Assembly (NCBI RefSeq): GCF_001457435.1
Contig: NZ_LN881717.1
Location: 381,896-445,895, forward strand
Source of the DNA: Actinobaculum massiliense
GTDB lineage: Bacteria > Actinomycetota > Actinomycetes > Actinomycetales > Actinomycetaceae
DNA length: 64,000 bases
Direction: 5' to 3'
Shown: positions 27,442 to 36,835 of the stretch, piece by piece
Layout: each line of letters starts with the position of its first letter
Numbering within the stretch: the first letter of the stretch is position 1
Position numbers and translations under genes: made by a program
The notes under the pieces: model-generated
Told to the model about the DNA's origin: nothing
The model's input: only the letters and a program-made list of their open reading frames with translations
Database searches by the model: none

Positions 27442-30326
27442 CACTTCACTGTTTCGAGCGGAGCGAAGCGTAGCATGAGCCGCTTGGTCACCGAGCCAAA
27501 CTTCACCTTGGCGGTGGTGGACTTGCCGCTTCCCTCAAACCCAACAATTTTGCCGGTGCCAAAGGCCTTATGCCGCACGGTATCCCCCACGCGTAGCCCG
27601 CCGGTTTCGCGGGCCACTTCGCGCTCCACCGTCGTGCCGTCCAGCGACCCCGCGCCGCTCACGGTCTCGGTTGCCAGCTGGCTCGCGCCCTCGGCCGGCG
27701 CCGGAGCCTCCGCGCGATCCGGCCCCGGCGCGCTGCCTGCTTCGCCTGCGCCACGCTTAGGAACGCCGAGCTTACCAGGCGTAAACGTGCCTTTGCCGGA
27801 TCCAATGGGCGGGGCAAAGTCAGCGTCGTCGTCGAAATGCGGAGCATCATCGAAACGGTTGCGATACGTTACACCGCCTCCGTAGTAGCGCCCCGAACCG
27901 TAACCCGCGAACGTCGAGCCGCGCAGAACGTCTTGCGAGGATTCGGCGCGGCGCCAATCGAGGAGCTCGGGAGGAATTTCTTCCAGGAAGCGCGAGGGCG
28001 GAAACTCCTGCGGCGCACCCCATGACGATCGAACCGCGGCCCGCGAAACGTACAAACGCTGGCGCGCACGGGTAAAGGCCACATAGGCCAACCGCCGCTC
28101 CTCGGCAAGCTCGGTCTCGTCGCTCAGCGAGCGGATATGCGGGAAGGTGCCGTCCTCCATGCCGGTCACGAAAACCACCGGGAACTCCAGGCCCTTCGCG
28201 GTGTGAACCGTCATGAGCGTCGCTTCGCCTTCGCCAACTTCACCGTCGGGCAATTTATCGGTGTCTGAAACCAGTGAAACCTGGTCGAGCCAGTCGGCTA
28301 AGGTAGCGCCCTCGTTCTGGGCGGAAAAATCGTGGGCTACCGCGTGGAGCTCGGCGAGGTTTTCCAGGCGTGCAACGTCCTGGGGATCCTCGCTCTGCTT
28401 GAGCGCCGGCAAATAGCCGGAATCGTCCATGATCTTGAGCAGAATCGTCGCCGGCTCCTGGCCTTCCTCGGCTAGCTTGCGCGATTCCTCAAGTGCCTGT
28501 GCAAAGGCGACCATTGAGTTGCGGGCCCGCGGCGTCAGCCCCCGCACCTCGCCGCGCTCACCCGGATGAGCCACATCCGCGAGCGCCGCCCCGAAGGAAA
28601 TTCCCCACTTGGCGGCGTGATTAGCCACATGCTCTTCTGCTTTCGCCCCCAACCCGCGGCGCGGCTCATTGAGAATTCTGCGAATCGACACCGTATCGTC
28701 GGGGTTAACCACCGCCTGCAAATAGGCAATCGCGTCCTTGATTTCCTTGCGCTCGTAAAACCGGGTACCGCCAATCACGCGATAAGGAATCCCGGTGCGC
28801 ACGAACATTTCCTCCAGCGCTCGCGATTGCCCGTTGGTGCGGTAGAAGACCGCAAAATCGCCGTACTTGAAATCCTCGTTTTCGCGTAGCGCGTCTATTT
28901 CGTCGACGACGAAGCTCGCCTCATCCGCCTCGCTATCGGCTACGTAACCCACGATTTTCGCGCCACTGCCCTGGTCGGTCCACAGCTTTTTTACGCGCCG
29001 ATGAGCATTATTGGCAATCACGGCATTTGCCGCGGAAAGGATGTTCTGGGTGGAGCGGTAGTTTTGCTCAAGTTGCACCGTGGTGGCGCCGGGGAAATCC
29101 TTCTCAAAGTCTTCGATATTTCGAATCGTGGCGCCGCGGAAGGCATAGATTGATTGATCTGCATCGCCCACCACGGTCAGATTGGACTCTTGCAGGCGGT
29201 CTTCCTCACCCGCCAGGGTGCGCACCAAGACGTATTGGGCGTGGTTCGTATCCTGGTACTCGTCCACCAAAACATGGCGGAAGCGGGTTCGATATCGGCG
29301 CGCAATATCCGGATTGGCGCGCAAGAGCTCGACCGTTCGCATAATCAAATCGTCGAAATCGAGCGCGTTAGCCGCCTGCAAGCGCTCTTGGTAGCTCTTG
29401 TAGGCCTGCGCGAGCACCCGCCCGGTAGCGTCCTCCGCGATTTCTTCCGCTTGCTTGGGTGTTACTAGCTCGTCTTTCAGATTTGATACCTGGCGCGAAA
29501 GAGACTTGGGCGGGTAGGCGCGAATATCAATATTTTCTTCGCGGCACACCATTTGCATCAGCTTTTGCGCATCGGTCTGGTCGTAAATCGTAAAGGTGGA
29601 GCGCATCCCAATCGCGTTATGCTCCGCCCGTAAAATCCGCACGCAGGCGGAGTGGAACGTTGAAATCCACATTGAGCGCGCCAGACCGCCCAGCATCTCC
29701 CCCAGGCGTTCGCGCATTTCGCGCGCCGCCTTATTGGTGAAAGTAATCGCCAGGACCTCGGCCGGGCGAGCCTGCCCGGTAGCAATCAGGTAAGCAATTC
29801 GAGAGGTGAGCACACGCGTTTTTCCCGAACCGGCACCCGCCACCACGAGAAGCGGACCTCCGGTGTGGGTCACCGCTTCCTTCTGTTGCGGGTTGAGCCC
29901 GGTGAGAATCCGCTCCGCCGAGCCAGCTTGCGCGCGTGGTGCCCCGGTGGCGTTTTCGTAGCCACGCGGGGCTGGAAGCGTTCCGGCTAGCGTATGTGAG
30001 CTCGCCGACGACGCAACAAATGGATCCTCGGCCTCGTAGTATTCCTCGGGTTCTTCCACCGGAGGCTCGAGCGGCGCACCGGACCTACCGCGGGCTACGC
30101 GCTGGGCATAGCTATCGGCAACTCCCTCGCCCGCGCCGCGGGGTGAAGAGTCAGCGGCGTCGGCAAGGCGCGCGGCCGCGGCCGCGCGCTCATTTGCACC
30201 CGGATTGAAGATAAAGCGATCCGCCTGCGTATCCGCACCGGCTAGCTCGCGATCTTTACCTTTTTGCTGATCGATCCGCGCGCGCAACCGATCCAGAGTG
30301 GATTTGAAGGAATCGTTCTCAGACAT
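27441..30326 (-). CDS. pcrA: UvrD/PcrA-type superfamily 1 DNA helicase
   Basis: 961 residues. 3'-5' helicase of excision repair and replication restart. Seen: LNPQQKEAVTH Q-motif, Walker A VVAGAGSGKT (residues 161-170), AITFTNKAAREMRERL, DEYQDTNHAQY (motif II), VVGDADQSIYAFRGA, QNYRST, LMTVHTAKGLEFPVVF and VAFTRARQRLYVSRA. A non-conserved acidic, Pro/Ala-rich N-terminal extension of about 140 residues and a C-terminal module (KVKFGSVTKRLMLRFAPLE) like the PcrA RNA polymerase-interacting end. Start ATG 30326 has no ribosome site but a -10 box 7 nt before it. Confidence 0.94.
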   Translation of the reverse strand: MSENDSFKSTLDRLRARIDQQKGKDRELAGADTQADRFIFNPGANERAAAAARLADAADSSPRGAGEGVADSYAQRVARGRSGAPLEPPVEEPEEYYEAEDPFVASSASSHTLAGTLPAPRGYENATGAPRAQAGSAERILTGLNPQQKEAVTHTGGPLLVVAGAGSGKTRVLTSRIAYLIATGQARPAEVLAITFTNKAAREMRERLGEMLGGLARSMWISTFHSACVRILRAEHNAIGMRSTFTIYDQTDAQKLMQMVCREENIDIRAYPPKSLSRQVSNLKDELVTPKQAEEIAEDATGRVLAQAYKSYQERLQAANALDFDDLIMRTVELLRANPDIARRYRTRFRHVLVDEYQDTNHAQYVLVRTLAGEEDRLQESNLTVVGDADQSIYAFRGATIRNIEDFEKDFPGATTVQLEQNYRSTQNILSAANAVIANNAHRRVKKLWTDQGSGAKIVGYVADSEADEASFVVDEIDALRENEDFKYGDFAVFYRTNGQSRALEEMFVRTGIPYRVIGGTRFYERKEIKDAIAYLQAVVNPDDTVSIRRILNEPRRGLGAKAEEHVANHAAKWGISFGAALADVAHPGERGEVRGLTPRARNSMVAFAQALEESRKLAEEGQEPATILLKIMDDSGYLPALKQSEDPQDVARLENLAELHAVAHDFSAQNEGATLADWLDQVSLVSDTDKLPDGEVGEGEATLMTVHTAKGLEFPVVFVTGMEDGTFPHIRSLSDETELAEERRLAYVAFTRARQRLYVSRAAVRSSWGAPQEFPPSRFLEEIPPELLDWRRAESSQDVLRGSTFAGYGSGRYYGGGVTYRNRFDDAPHFDDDADFAPPIGSGKGTFTPGKLGVPKRGAGEAGSAPGPDRAEAPAPAEGASQLATETVSGAGSLDGTTVEREVARETGGLRVGDTVRHKAFGTGKIVGFEGSGKSTTAKVKFGSVTKRLMLRFAPLETVK

Positions 30327-30333
30327 CGTCTCT

Positions 30334-30339
30334 AGGGTA
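30334..30339 (-). promoter_or_regulatory. -10 box TACCCT, leaderless start of pcrA
   Basis: TACCCT, then 7 nt (AGAGACG), then the ATG at 30326; no ribosome site. Confidence 0.5.
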
Positions 30340-30376
30340 CCTGCCTAGCCGACAAGGTTCCGAGAGCCTTAACACC

Positions 30377-31765
30377 CTAGCGAGGGTCGTGTACGCGGAT
30401 TGCGTGCTCATTCGTGAAGGCAAGCAGGCCCCAACGCTCCTCCTCGCGCCCATACCCGGACCTATTGACGCCGCCAAAGGGCCACTCCGGACCAGACTCA
30501 CGATGCAAATTGACGATGGTCATCCCTGCCACCACGCGCGCGGCAAAAGCCTCGGCTTTTTCAAGGTCCTCGCTCCACACCGACGATTGCAATCCATACT
30601 CGGTGCTATTGGCCAAGCGGAGGGCATCATCCTCATCCTTCGCCCGATAAATCACTACCACCGGGCCGAACAGCTCGTTGACGGCGATGTCTTGGTCCTC
30701 GGGAACATCGGTGAGAAGCGCCGGGCTCATATATGCACCGGGGCGGTCGAGTTTCTTGCCGCCAAAATGCAGCGTTGCGCCGTCGTCGACCGCGCGCTCC
30801 ACCCGCGCCAGGACTTCATCACGCGCCTCAATTGAGCTCAGCGGGCCCATGTCGATATCTTCGTCAAACGCGCCCACGCGCACCTGAGCAATCGCTTCTT
30901 TGGCGGCCGCCACGAACTCGTCATAGATATCATCCATCACGATAATGCGCTTATTGGAGGTGCATACCTGCCCCGCATTGAAGGTGCGCACCCGCACCGC
31001 CTCGCGCGCAACCTTCGCCACATCGCTGGAATCGAGCACCATCATTGGATCGTTGCCGCCCAGCTCCAGTAACGAGCGCTTGAGGTGCTTGCCGGCAATG
31101 GCGGCCACCGATGCCCCGGCCGCCTCCGAGCCGGTGAGCGAGAATCCCTTGACGCGGAAATCCTGAAGAACCTCTTCGGTGTCTTCCGTGTCCAGATAGA
31201 TGTTCTGGTAAACCCCTTCTGGCAACCCGGCCCGCTGCAGTAGCTCGGCGAACTTTGCCGAGCTAACCGGGCAAATCCCGGCTTGCTTCATGAGGATCGC
31301 ATTGCCCACCATGAGCTGAGGCAAGGCGAACCGCGCAATCTGCGAATAGGGGAAATTCCACGGCATAATCCCCAGCAACACCCCGATCGGATCATGGCGA
31401 ACATAGGTTTTCACACCGTCTGAGACATCCAGCTCGGTGGGCGCCAAATGCTGCGCGGAATGGCGCGCAAACCAACGCGCGTGCGCCACCACGGTAGCGA
31501 TCTCCGCCCGGCCGTCCTTGAGCGGCTTACCCATTTCCCGGCCGCTGATATGAGCGAGCTCATCAGCGTTTTCTTCGAGCAAATCGCCGAATGCCTCCAG
31601 CACCTTGGCCCGTTCTTCCAGTGGCGTCTGGCGCCACGATTCGTAGGCGTCCCACGCTTTGCCAATCACGTTCGGAATTTCCTGGCGCGCGAGCGTCTCA
31701 AAAATTTCTTCTGTTTCACCCGTATTTGGATTCTTCACCGCGTAAGTACTCATGCTGGCATTCAA
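30377..31765 (-). CDS. gabD: NAD(P)+-dependent succinate-semialdehyde dehydrogenase family protein
   Basis: 462 residues. Aldehyde dehydrogenase oxidising succinic semialdehyde (or a related aldehyde) to the acid. Seen: MPWNFPYSQIARFALPQL, the general-base Glu in LELGGNDPMMVL, the nucleophile Cys in FNAGQVCTSNKR, and ELFGPVVVIY. FNAGQVC plus PWNFPYSQ is typical of the SSADH branch, but the substrate is inferred only. No GABA transaminase is adjacent. Start ATG 31765, or ATG 31753 (MSTYAVKNP), neither with a ribosome site. Divergent from pepA. Confidence 0.85.
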   Translation of the reverse strand: MNASMSTYAVKNPNTGETEEIFETLARQEIPNVIGKAWDAYESWRQTPLEERAKVLEAFGDLLEENADELAHISGREMGKPLKDGRAEIATVVAHARWFARHSAQHLAPTELDVSDGVKTYVRHDPIGVLLGIMPWNFPYSQIARFALPQLMVGNAILMKQAGICPVSSAKFAELLQRAGLPEGVYQNIYLDTEDTEEVLQDFRVKGFSLTGSEAAGASVAAIAGKHLKRSLLELGGNDPMMVLDSSDVAKVAREAVRVRTFNAGQVCTSNKRIIVMDDIYDEFVAAAKEAIAQVRVGAFDEDIDMGPLSSIEARDEVLARVERAVDDGATLHFGGKKLDRPGAYMSPALLTDVPEDQDIAVNELFGPVVVIYRAKDEDDALRLANSTEYGLQSSVWSEDLEKAEAFAARVVAGMTIVNLHRESGPEWPFGGVNRSGYGREEERWGLLAFTNEHAIRVHDPR

Positions 31766-31840
31766 CGTGAAGCACGCCGCTCACGCCACAAAATTCGGTC
31801 GGCGCGAACAGCGCGGGCGGCGGCGCTTGCGCGTTTCACG

Positions 31841-31846
31841 TACGCT
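31841..31846 (+). promoter_or_regulatory. -10 box TACGCT, probable leaderless start of pepA
   Basis: TACGCT, 6 nt (GGAGCA), then the ATG at 31853. The GGAG within those 6 nt is too close to serve well as a ribosome site. Confidence 0.5.
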
Positions 31847-31852
31847 GGAGCA

Positions 31853-33292
31853 ATGGTCAATATTTCTTTGGTTTCATCTGCTCAGAATGCGCAAACGCTT
31901 ATCCTCACGCACGCGGCCGCGCATGCCCCCGCGGTCTCGTCTCGCGTCCTTGGCCCCGAAGCCGCTGGCTACGTGGCCCGGGTACTCGAGAAAACGCCTC
32001 GCACCTGCAAGGTGGGAACAATTTCTCGCGTGGTGATTCCCGACGGCGATGTTCGCGTGGTCCTCGCCGTCGCCGTGCCCGCCGACCCCTCCAGTGCTGA
32101 CCTGCGCGAAGGAATTGGCGCCGCCCTGCGTGAAAAGCACCTGGGCGGTAGCGTCGTGGTAGAAGCGCCGCTTTCCGGCCTAGCTCAGCTCACGGCGCTC
32201 GCCGAGGGCGCGCTACTCGGTGCCTACCGCTTCACCGCTTATAAGGCGGCAAAGGGCCCGTCCGAAATCGGCATTTTTTATCCCGACGCCGACGCCGCCG
32301 CTTCTCTCGCGCTGGAACGCGCCACGATTCTGGCCGAGGCTCAAAATGAGATCCGTACGCTCGTGAATACTCCCGGCTCAGATTTATCGCCGCAGGGCCT
32401 GCGCGATCGGGCACAGGAATTGGCCGCCGAAGCCGGCCTCGACTTTAGCGCTTGGGATGTCGATGAGCTGACCGAGCATGGTTGCGGCGGGATCCTCGGC
32501 GTCGGGCGCGGTTCGGCTACCCCTCCCTACCTCGTGCGAGTGGAGTGGAACGGCGGCGAATCTCCTCGAGCTCACGTGGCCCTCGTTGGTAAGGGCATCA
32601 CTTTCGACTCGGGCGGAATGAGCCTGAAGAGCCACGACGGTCTTATCTCCATGAAATCCGATATGGGTGGAGCGGCTACCGTGCTCGCCACCGCCGTCGC
32701 TGCCGCGCGTCTCAATCTTCCGGTGCGCGTCACCGCCTGGCTGTGCATTGCGGAAAATATGCTTTCCGCCAACGCGCAGCGGGTAGACGACGTGCTGCGA
32801 ATCTCGAACGGGACCACGGTGGAGGTCAACAATACCGACGCCGAAGGCCGCCTGGTTTTGGCCGACGGTCTGGTACAGGCGCTGGCTGAAAACCCTGACG
32901 CGGTGCTCGACGTTGCTACCTTGACCGGCGCGCAAATCACCGCGCTCGGTGATCGCACCGCGGGCCTGATGGGAACCGAACAGACCGTCGCGCAGGTGCA
33001 CGCCGCTGCTGAGGCCGCGGGCGAACCAACCTGGCCCATGCCCCTTCCCGAGCATCTGCGCAAGTCACTGGACTCCGATATTGCCGATATGAAGAACTCT
33101 GGATCGCGTGCCGGCGGAATGCTGGTGGCGGGCCTGTTCTTGAAGGAGTTCGTAGGTGAGGCTGCCTGGTGCCACCTGGACGTGGCCGGGCCCGCGTTCA
33201 ACTCGGGTGAGCCGCACGGCTACACCCCGAAGGGCGGAACAGGTTTCGGCTTGCGCACGCTGGTGAAGTACGTGGAGGGCTTGGCCGCGTAG
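31853..33292 (+). CDS. pepA: Leucyl aminopeptidase (M17)
   Basis: 479 residues. Cytosolic dizinc exopeptidase removing N-terminal residues in peptide turnover. Seen: a variable N-terminal domain (1-160), the metal and catalytic lysine motif VGKGITFDSGGMSLKS, KSDMGGAATVL, and the family signature NNTDAEGRLVLADGL with the second metal set. Start ATG 31853; the frame is open further upstream but shows no conserved sequence there and would overlap the divergent dehydrogenase. Confidence 0.93.
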   Translation: MVNISLVSSAQNAQTLILTHAAAHAPAVSSRVLGPEAAGYVARVLEKTPRTCKVGTISRVVIPDGDVRVVLAVAVPADPSSADLREGIGAALREKHLGGSVVVEAPLSGLAQLTALAEGALLGAYRFTAYKAAKGPSEIGIFYPDADAAASLALERATILAEAQNEIRTLVNTPGSDLSPQGLRDRAQELAAEAGLDFSAWDVDELTEHGCGGILGVGRGSATPPYLVRVEWNGGESPRAHVALVGKGITFDSGGMSLKSHDGLISMKSDMGGAATVLATAVAAARLNLPVRVTAWLCIAENMLSANAQRVDDVLRISNGTTVEVNNTDAEGRLVLADGLVQALAENPDAVLDVATLTGAQITALGDRTAGLMGTEQTVAQVHAAAEAAGEPTWPMPLPEHLRKSLDSDIADMKNSGSRAGGMLVAGLFLKEFVGEAAWCHLDVAGPAFNSGEPHGYTPKGGTGFGLRTLVKYVEGLAA

Positions 33293-33340
33293 CCGCGCAA
33301 TCGGCTGAAGCGCCGCACATATAGCTAAATACCAACAAAA

Positions 33341-33386
33341 CGAGCCCCGCCGGACAGATACTTCCGGTGGGGCTCGGTTTTATTTC
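33341..33386. terminator. Bidirectional terminator between pepA and pflA
   Basis: Stem CGAGCCCCGCCGGA with TCCGGTGGGGCTCG (one G-U/mismatch), loop CAGATACT; followed by TTTTATTT on the plus strand and TTTTGTT on the minus strand, serving both convergent genes. Confidence 0.85.
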
Positions 33387-33407
33387 GTTTTAGTATGACG
33401 GATTCGT

Positions 33408-34304
33408 TTAGAACGACGGAACGAAAAGGCCGTGCTTACGGAATACGTCCCGCGCCCGCTCTACCGCTTCGCGCGAAGGCGGCTCGGTGTTCTCAAGTTC
33501 GTACTCGAGCCCGAGGTTATGCCACTTATCGCGCCCCATCTGGTGGAAGGGAAGAACCTCCACGCGAGTGAGCGAATGCGTCCACCGCGCGCAAATATCC
33601 GCCACCTGCTCCACGTTTTCCGGATCATCCGTCAAGCCGGGAACCAGAACGAAGCGCACCCAAATCTCGACTCCGGCCGCATCGAGGCGATCACCAAAAT
33701 CAATGGTGGGCTGGAGCGCTCGGCCCGTTGTCCGCTTGTACGTCTCCTCATTTCCCGATTTGACGTCCAAGAGCACCAGGTCAATATCCGCCATCATCTC
33801 ATCGTCTACGACCTTCCCGAGGAAGCCCGACGTGTCGATGCAGGTGTGAATGCCCATTTCCTTTGCACCGCGCAAAACGTTCGCCGCAAATTTTTGCTGC
33901 ATAAGCACTTCGCCACCGGAGAGAGTAATCCCTCCTCCGGTCGCCTTGAACATTCTGCGGTAGCGCTTAATACGCCGGAGCAACTCGTCAAGCTCGACCG
34001 GCTGACCGTCCTTCATTAAGAACGTGTCAGGGTTATGGCAGTACTTGCAACGGAGCGGGCATCCATTGAGGAAAACCGTCATGCGGGTACCGGGGCCGTC
34101 CACCGCGGTCACGAGCTCCCACGAGTGGATTGACCCGAGCTTTCCTTCGCGCATCTTCTTAATGCGCTCGGAACGCTCAACTTCGGTGAGCGTGTCGATT
34201 CCTGAAAGACCCGCTCCCTGTAAACGCCCGGTCGGGGCCTGGAAGTCTTGGTAATCCTCGACTTCGCGGTCCCCGACCGGATCGATACGTAATTCAGCTG
34301 CCAA
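33408..34304 (-). CDS. pflA: Pyruvate formate-lyase-activating enzyme (radical SAM)
   Basis: 298 residues. Uses S-adenosylmethionine and a 4Fe-4S cluster to abstract hydrogen from the PFL glycine. Seen: GSIHSWELVTAVDGPGTR, the cluster motif CPLRCKYC (Cys82, Cys86, Cys89), TLSGGEVLMQ, and DVKSGNEETYKRTTG. An N-terminal extension of about 55 residues precedes the family core. It starts 3 nt after the small glycyl-radical gene, third in the order pflB-large > small subunit > pflA. Here its substrate must be the glycine in the separate 82-residue chain. Confidence 0.94.
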   Translation of the reverse strand: MAAELRIDPVGDREVEDYQDFQAPTGRLQGAGLSGIDTLTEVERSERIKKMREGKLGSIHSWELVTAVDGPGTRMTVFLNGCPLRCKYCHNPDTFLMKDGQPVELDELLRRIKRYRRMFKATGGGITLSGGEVLMQQKFAANVLRGAKEMGIHTCIDTSGFLGKVVDDEMMADIDLVLLDVKSGNEETYKRTTGRALQPTIDFGDRLDAAGVEIWVRFVLVPGLTDDPENVEQVADICARWTHSLTRVEVLPFHQMGRDKWHNLGLEYELENTEPPSREAVERARDVFRKHGLFVPSF

Positions 34305-34307
34305 TGA

Positions 34308-34556
34308 TTAGGCGCCCTGGTGGAACGTACGGTTGAGAACGTCGAGCTGCTGCTCGCGGGTCAGCTTGACGAAGTTAACCGCGTAGCCCGAAACGCGAAC
34401 GGTCAGGTTCGGGTACTTCTCGGGGTGATCAATCGCGTCCTCAAGGGTGTGACGATCAAGAACGTTGATGTTGGCGTGGTACAGGCCATCCGCGCTATCG
34501 TTCTCGGCCTTCTGCGCCTTCATGGACTCAACGCGCTCTTCGTAAGTCTTAGCCAT
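34308..34556 (-). CDS. Glycyl-radical domain of pyruvate formate-lyase as a separate small subunit
   Basis: 82 residues. Contains [12 protein letters not shown] with the radical Gly57 and a tail like the C terminus of E. coli PflB ([16 protein letters not shown]). Residues 25-82 correspond to the last ~58 residues of full-length PFL; residues 1-24 are a charged lead-in ([18 protein letters not shown]) not found in PflB. Its own ATG has AGAGGAAG at a good distance, so it is separately translated. E. coli GrcA (YfiD) is a spare copy of the same domain, but here the large chain lacks this domain, so this protein looks essential for activity. Named by motif; the subunit interpretation is inference. 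Confidence 0.92.
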   Translation of the reverse strand: MAKTYEERVESMKAQKAENDSADGLYHANINVLDRHTLEDAIDHPEKYPNLTVRVSGYAVNFVKLTREQQLDVLNRTFHQGA

Positions 34557-34567
34557 TTTTCTTCCTC

Positions 34568-34596
34568 TTTCCTTGTGGAAATTTTCCTTTTGGAAA
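34568..34596 (-). repeat. Two tandem mini-hairpins before the small-subunit start
   Basis: On the transcript UUUCCAAAAGGAAA then UUUCCACAAGGAAA, one nt apart, each a 5-bp stem with a 4-nt loop, 12 nt before the ATG and next to the ribosome site AGAGGAAG. May tune translation or stabilise the cut end of the message. Confidence 0.5.
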
Positions 34597-34612
34597 TCTT
34601 TTTCTTTTGCGG

Positions 34613-34643
34613 CCAGCGGGGCCGGGGTTGCCAGCCCCGCTGG
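34613..34643. promoter_or_regulatory. 13-bp stem-loop between PFL large and small subunits
   Basis: CCAGCGGGGCCGG / CCAGCCCCGCTGG with a 5-nt loop and one G-U pair, in the 101-nt intercistronic gap. On the pfl (minus) strand no U-run follows; on the plus strand TTTTATT follows. So for pfl it looks like a processing or stability element and not a terminator; on the plus strand it would stop antisense transcripts. Confidence 0.6.
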
Positions 34644-34657
34644 TTTTATTGAAAATT

Positions 34658-36763
34658 TTACTCGTCGCCGCCGATGAAACCAGCGTCCATAATTCCGACC
34701 AGGTTGGAAACCTGCTCTTCCTTGGAGCGACCCAGGCCCTGCGGGGTAATCGTGTTCGTCAGCGAAATGCCGTCGAGCGCGTCCTTGTAGTCGAGCTTGC
34801 CCACGGACAGCATCGAGGCAACCATGCCATGAGTGTCCATGCCGTTCTCCGGGTTAGCGCCCGGCGAGAACGGGGTGCCCTTCTGGTGGCCCGACGGGAA
34901 CGAGCCCGTAGCCTTGCCGTAAACGACGTTCGACGTAATCGTCAGCACCGACTGCGTCGGAACCGCGTCGCGGTACATCGGCTGCGCCTTGATCTTCGAC
35001 ATGATCGTGTGAACCACGGTGGCCGCAATCTCGTCGGCGCGGTCGTCGTCGTTACCGTAAATCGGGAACTCGCCCTCGGTGCGGTAATCAACAACCAGAC
35101 CGGTTTCGTCCCGAACCGGGTAAACCTTCGCGTACTTGATGGCGGACAGGGAATCAGCCACGATGGACAGACCCGCGATACCGCAACCCATGGTGCGAAC
35201 GATCTCCGAATCGTGCAGAGCCATCTCAACCGCTTCGTAAGCGTAGCGATCGTGGCAGTAGTGGATGATGTTGAGGGCCTCAACATAGGTCTGAACGACC
35301 CAGTCGAGCATATCCTCGTACTTCTCCCACACATCGTCGAAATCGAGCGGACCGTCGCCCTCGACCGGCTTGAATTCGCCCTCGGGGGTGACCTGGTGGC
35401 CACTCATCTCGTCACGACCGCCGTTGATGGCGTAGAGCAGACCCTTAGCGGCGTTCACGCGAGCGCCGAAGAACTGCATCTGCTTGCCAATGCGCATCGG
35501 GGAAACACAGCACGCGATGGCCGCGTCGTCGCCCCACTGGTCACGAATCTGAGCGTCGGACTCGTACTGAATCGACGAGGTCTCAATCGAAATCGCGGCG
35601 CAGAATTCCTTGTAGCCATCGGGCAGAGCCGGATCCCAGAAAATGGTGATGTTCGGCTCGGGCGCCGGGCCCAGGTTGCGCAGGGTCTGGAGCAGACGGA
35701 AGGAGGTCTTGGTAACGAGCGTACGACCGTCGTTACCGAATCCGCCGTCCGACCAGGTGGCCCAGTACGGATCGCCAGAGAAGATCTGATCGTAATCAAT
35801 CGTGCGCAAGAAGCGGACGATACGGAGCTTCATGACGAGGTTGTCAATCATCTCCTGAGCGTCAGACTCGGTGATAATCCCAGCGGCGAGGTCGCGCTCG
35901 AAGTAGATATCGAGGAAGGCCGAGAGGCGTCCGATCGACATCGCGGCGCCGTCCTGGCTCTTGACCGCGGCGAGGTAGCCGAAGTACAGCCACTGCACGG
36001 CTTCCTTAGCGGTCTGCGCCGGCTTCGAGATATCGAAGCCGTAAATCTCGCCGAGGTGCTTCAGCTTCTTCAGAGCCTTGATCTGCTCCGAGTGTTCCTC
36101 GCGGAAACGAGCCCAGTGCTCGCTGAAGGGCTTATCGGCGACGGAATCCTTGGTGGCGGACTTGTCAGCAATGAGCTTGTCAATGCCGTACAGAGCCACG
36201 CGGCGGTAGTCGCCAATAATGCGGCCACGGCCGTAGGCATCCGGCAAACCGGTAATAATGTGCGAGTGACGCGCGGCGCGAATGCGCGGGGTGTAAATAT
36301 CGAACACCGCGTCATTGTGCGTCTTACGGTACTTGGTGAAGATTTCCTTCACGCGCGGGTTGATCTCCTTGCCCGCTTCCTTGATGGCGGTCTCAACCAT
36401 GCGCCAGCCGCCGTTGGGCATCATGGCGCGCTTAAGCGGAACGTCGGTCTGCAGACCGACGATAACGTCGTCATCCTCCGAAATGTAGCCTGCGGGGAAC
36501 GCGTCAATATCGGCAGGAGTGTCGACGTCGACGTCGTACACGCGCCGCTTGCGCTCCTCCGAGAGGTAGTTCTCTTCCAGGTGATCCCAGAGCCGCTTGG
36601 TCTTGTCAGTGGGACCAGCCAGGAACGAGGCATCGCCCTCGTAAGGCGTGTAGTTCTTCTGGATGAAATCACGGACGTCAATGGAATTAGTCCAATCGCC
36701 CGGCGTAAATCCAGCCCATGCTGTTTCTTCGACAGCCGGGGCCTCGGTAGCAGTGCGCTCCAT
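34658..36763 (-). CDS. pflB: Pyruvate formate-lyase large subunit lacking the glycyl-radical domain
   Basis: 701 residues. Converts pyruvate and CoA to acetyl-CoA and formate, anaerobically. Seen: [20 protein letters not shown] opening, [18 protein letters not shown], and the catalytic pair AIACCVSPM with Cys418-Cys419, the same numbers as in E. coli. The chain ends at [15 protein letters not shown], about 60 residues before the end of E. coli PflB; the radical domain is encoded next door. The gap to the small gene encodes no homologous residues in any frame, so this is a real split and not a frameshift. Start ATG 36763 with AAGGAG about 13 nt before it; a longer frame to 36814 lacks similarity. 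Confidence 0.95.
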   Translation of the reverse strand: MERTATEAPAVEETAWAGFTPGDWTNSIDVRDFIQKNYTPYEGDASFLAGPTDKTKRLWDHLEENYLSEERKRRVYDVDVDTPADIDAFPAGYISEDDDVIVGLQTDVPLKRAMMPNGGWRMVETAIKEAGKEINPRVKEIFTKYRKTHNDAVFDIYTPRIRAARHSHIITGLPDAYGRGRIIGDYRRVALYGIDKLIADKSATKDSVADKPFSEHWARFREEHSEQIKALKKLKHLGEIYGFDISKPAQTAKEAVQWLYFGYLAAVKSQDGAAMSIGRLSAFLDIYFERDLAAGIITESDAQEMIDNLVMKLRIVRFLRTIDYDQIFSGDPYWATWSDGGFGNDGRTLVTKTSFRLLQTLRNLGPAPEPNITIFWDPALPDGYKEFCAAISIETSSIQYESDAQIRDQWGDDAAIACCVSPMRIGKQMQFFGARVNAAKGLLYAINGGRDEMSGHQVTPEGEFKPVEGDGPLDFDDVWEKYEDMLDWVVQTYVEALNIIHYCHDRYAYEAVEMALHDSEIVRTMGCGIAGLSIVADSLSAIKYAKVYPVRDETGLVVDYRTEGEFPIYGNDDDRADEIAATVVHTIMSKIKAQPMYRDAVPTQSVLTITSNVVYGKATGSFPSGHQKGTPFSPGANPENGMDTHGMVASMLSVGKLDYKDALDGISLTNTITPQGLGRSKEEQVSNLVGIMDAGFIGGDE

Positions 36764-36800
36764 TTGTTTGGCTCTCTCCTTATGTTCCTTATTAGGACAA

Positions 36801-36835
36801 CCTGATTTTCTCAAAATCTCGCGGATTTTGTCAGG
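36801..36835 (-). promoter_or_regulatory. Bulged stem-loop in the pfl 5' leader
   Basis: Transcript CCTGA CAAAATC-cgcga-GATTTTG (6-nt bulge AGAAAA) TCAGG: 7 + 5 bp stem ending about 19 nt before the ribosome site of pflB. Candidate stability or regulatory structure; no named family recognised. Confidence 0.5.

Noticed and set aside
31448-31852. Upstream extension of pepA in the same frame
   Set aside because: It lies antisense to the dehydrogenase gene, shows no aminopeptidase similarity, and the ATG at 31853 has a well placed -10 box.
34308-34556. GrcA/YfiD spare-part protein beside a complete PFL
   Set aside because: The large chain lacks the radical domain, so this protein is not merely a spare; also it lacks the long N-terminal part of GrcA.
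34613-34643. Rho-independent terminator within the pfl operon
   Set aside because: On the transcribed strand no U-run follows the stem; the T-run is on the opposite side.
34308-36763. PFL split as a frameshift or pseudogene
   Set aside because: The intervening 101 nt encode no PFL residues in any frame, the small gene has its own ribosome site and start, and both parts keep their key residues.
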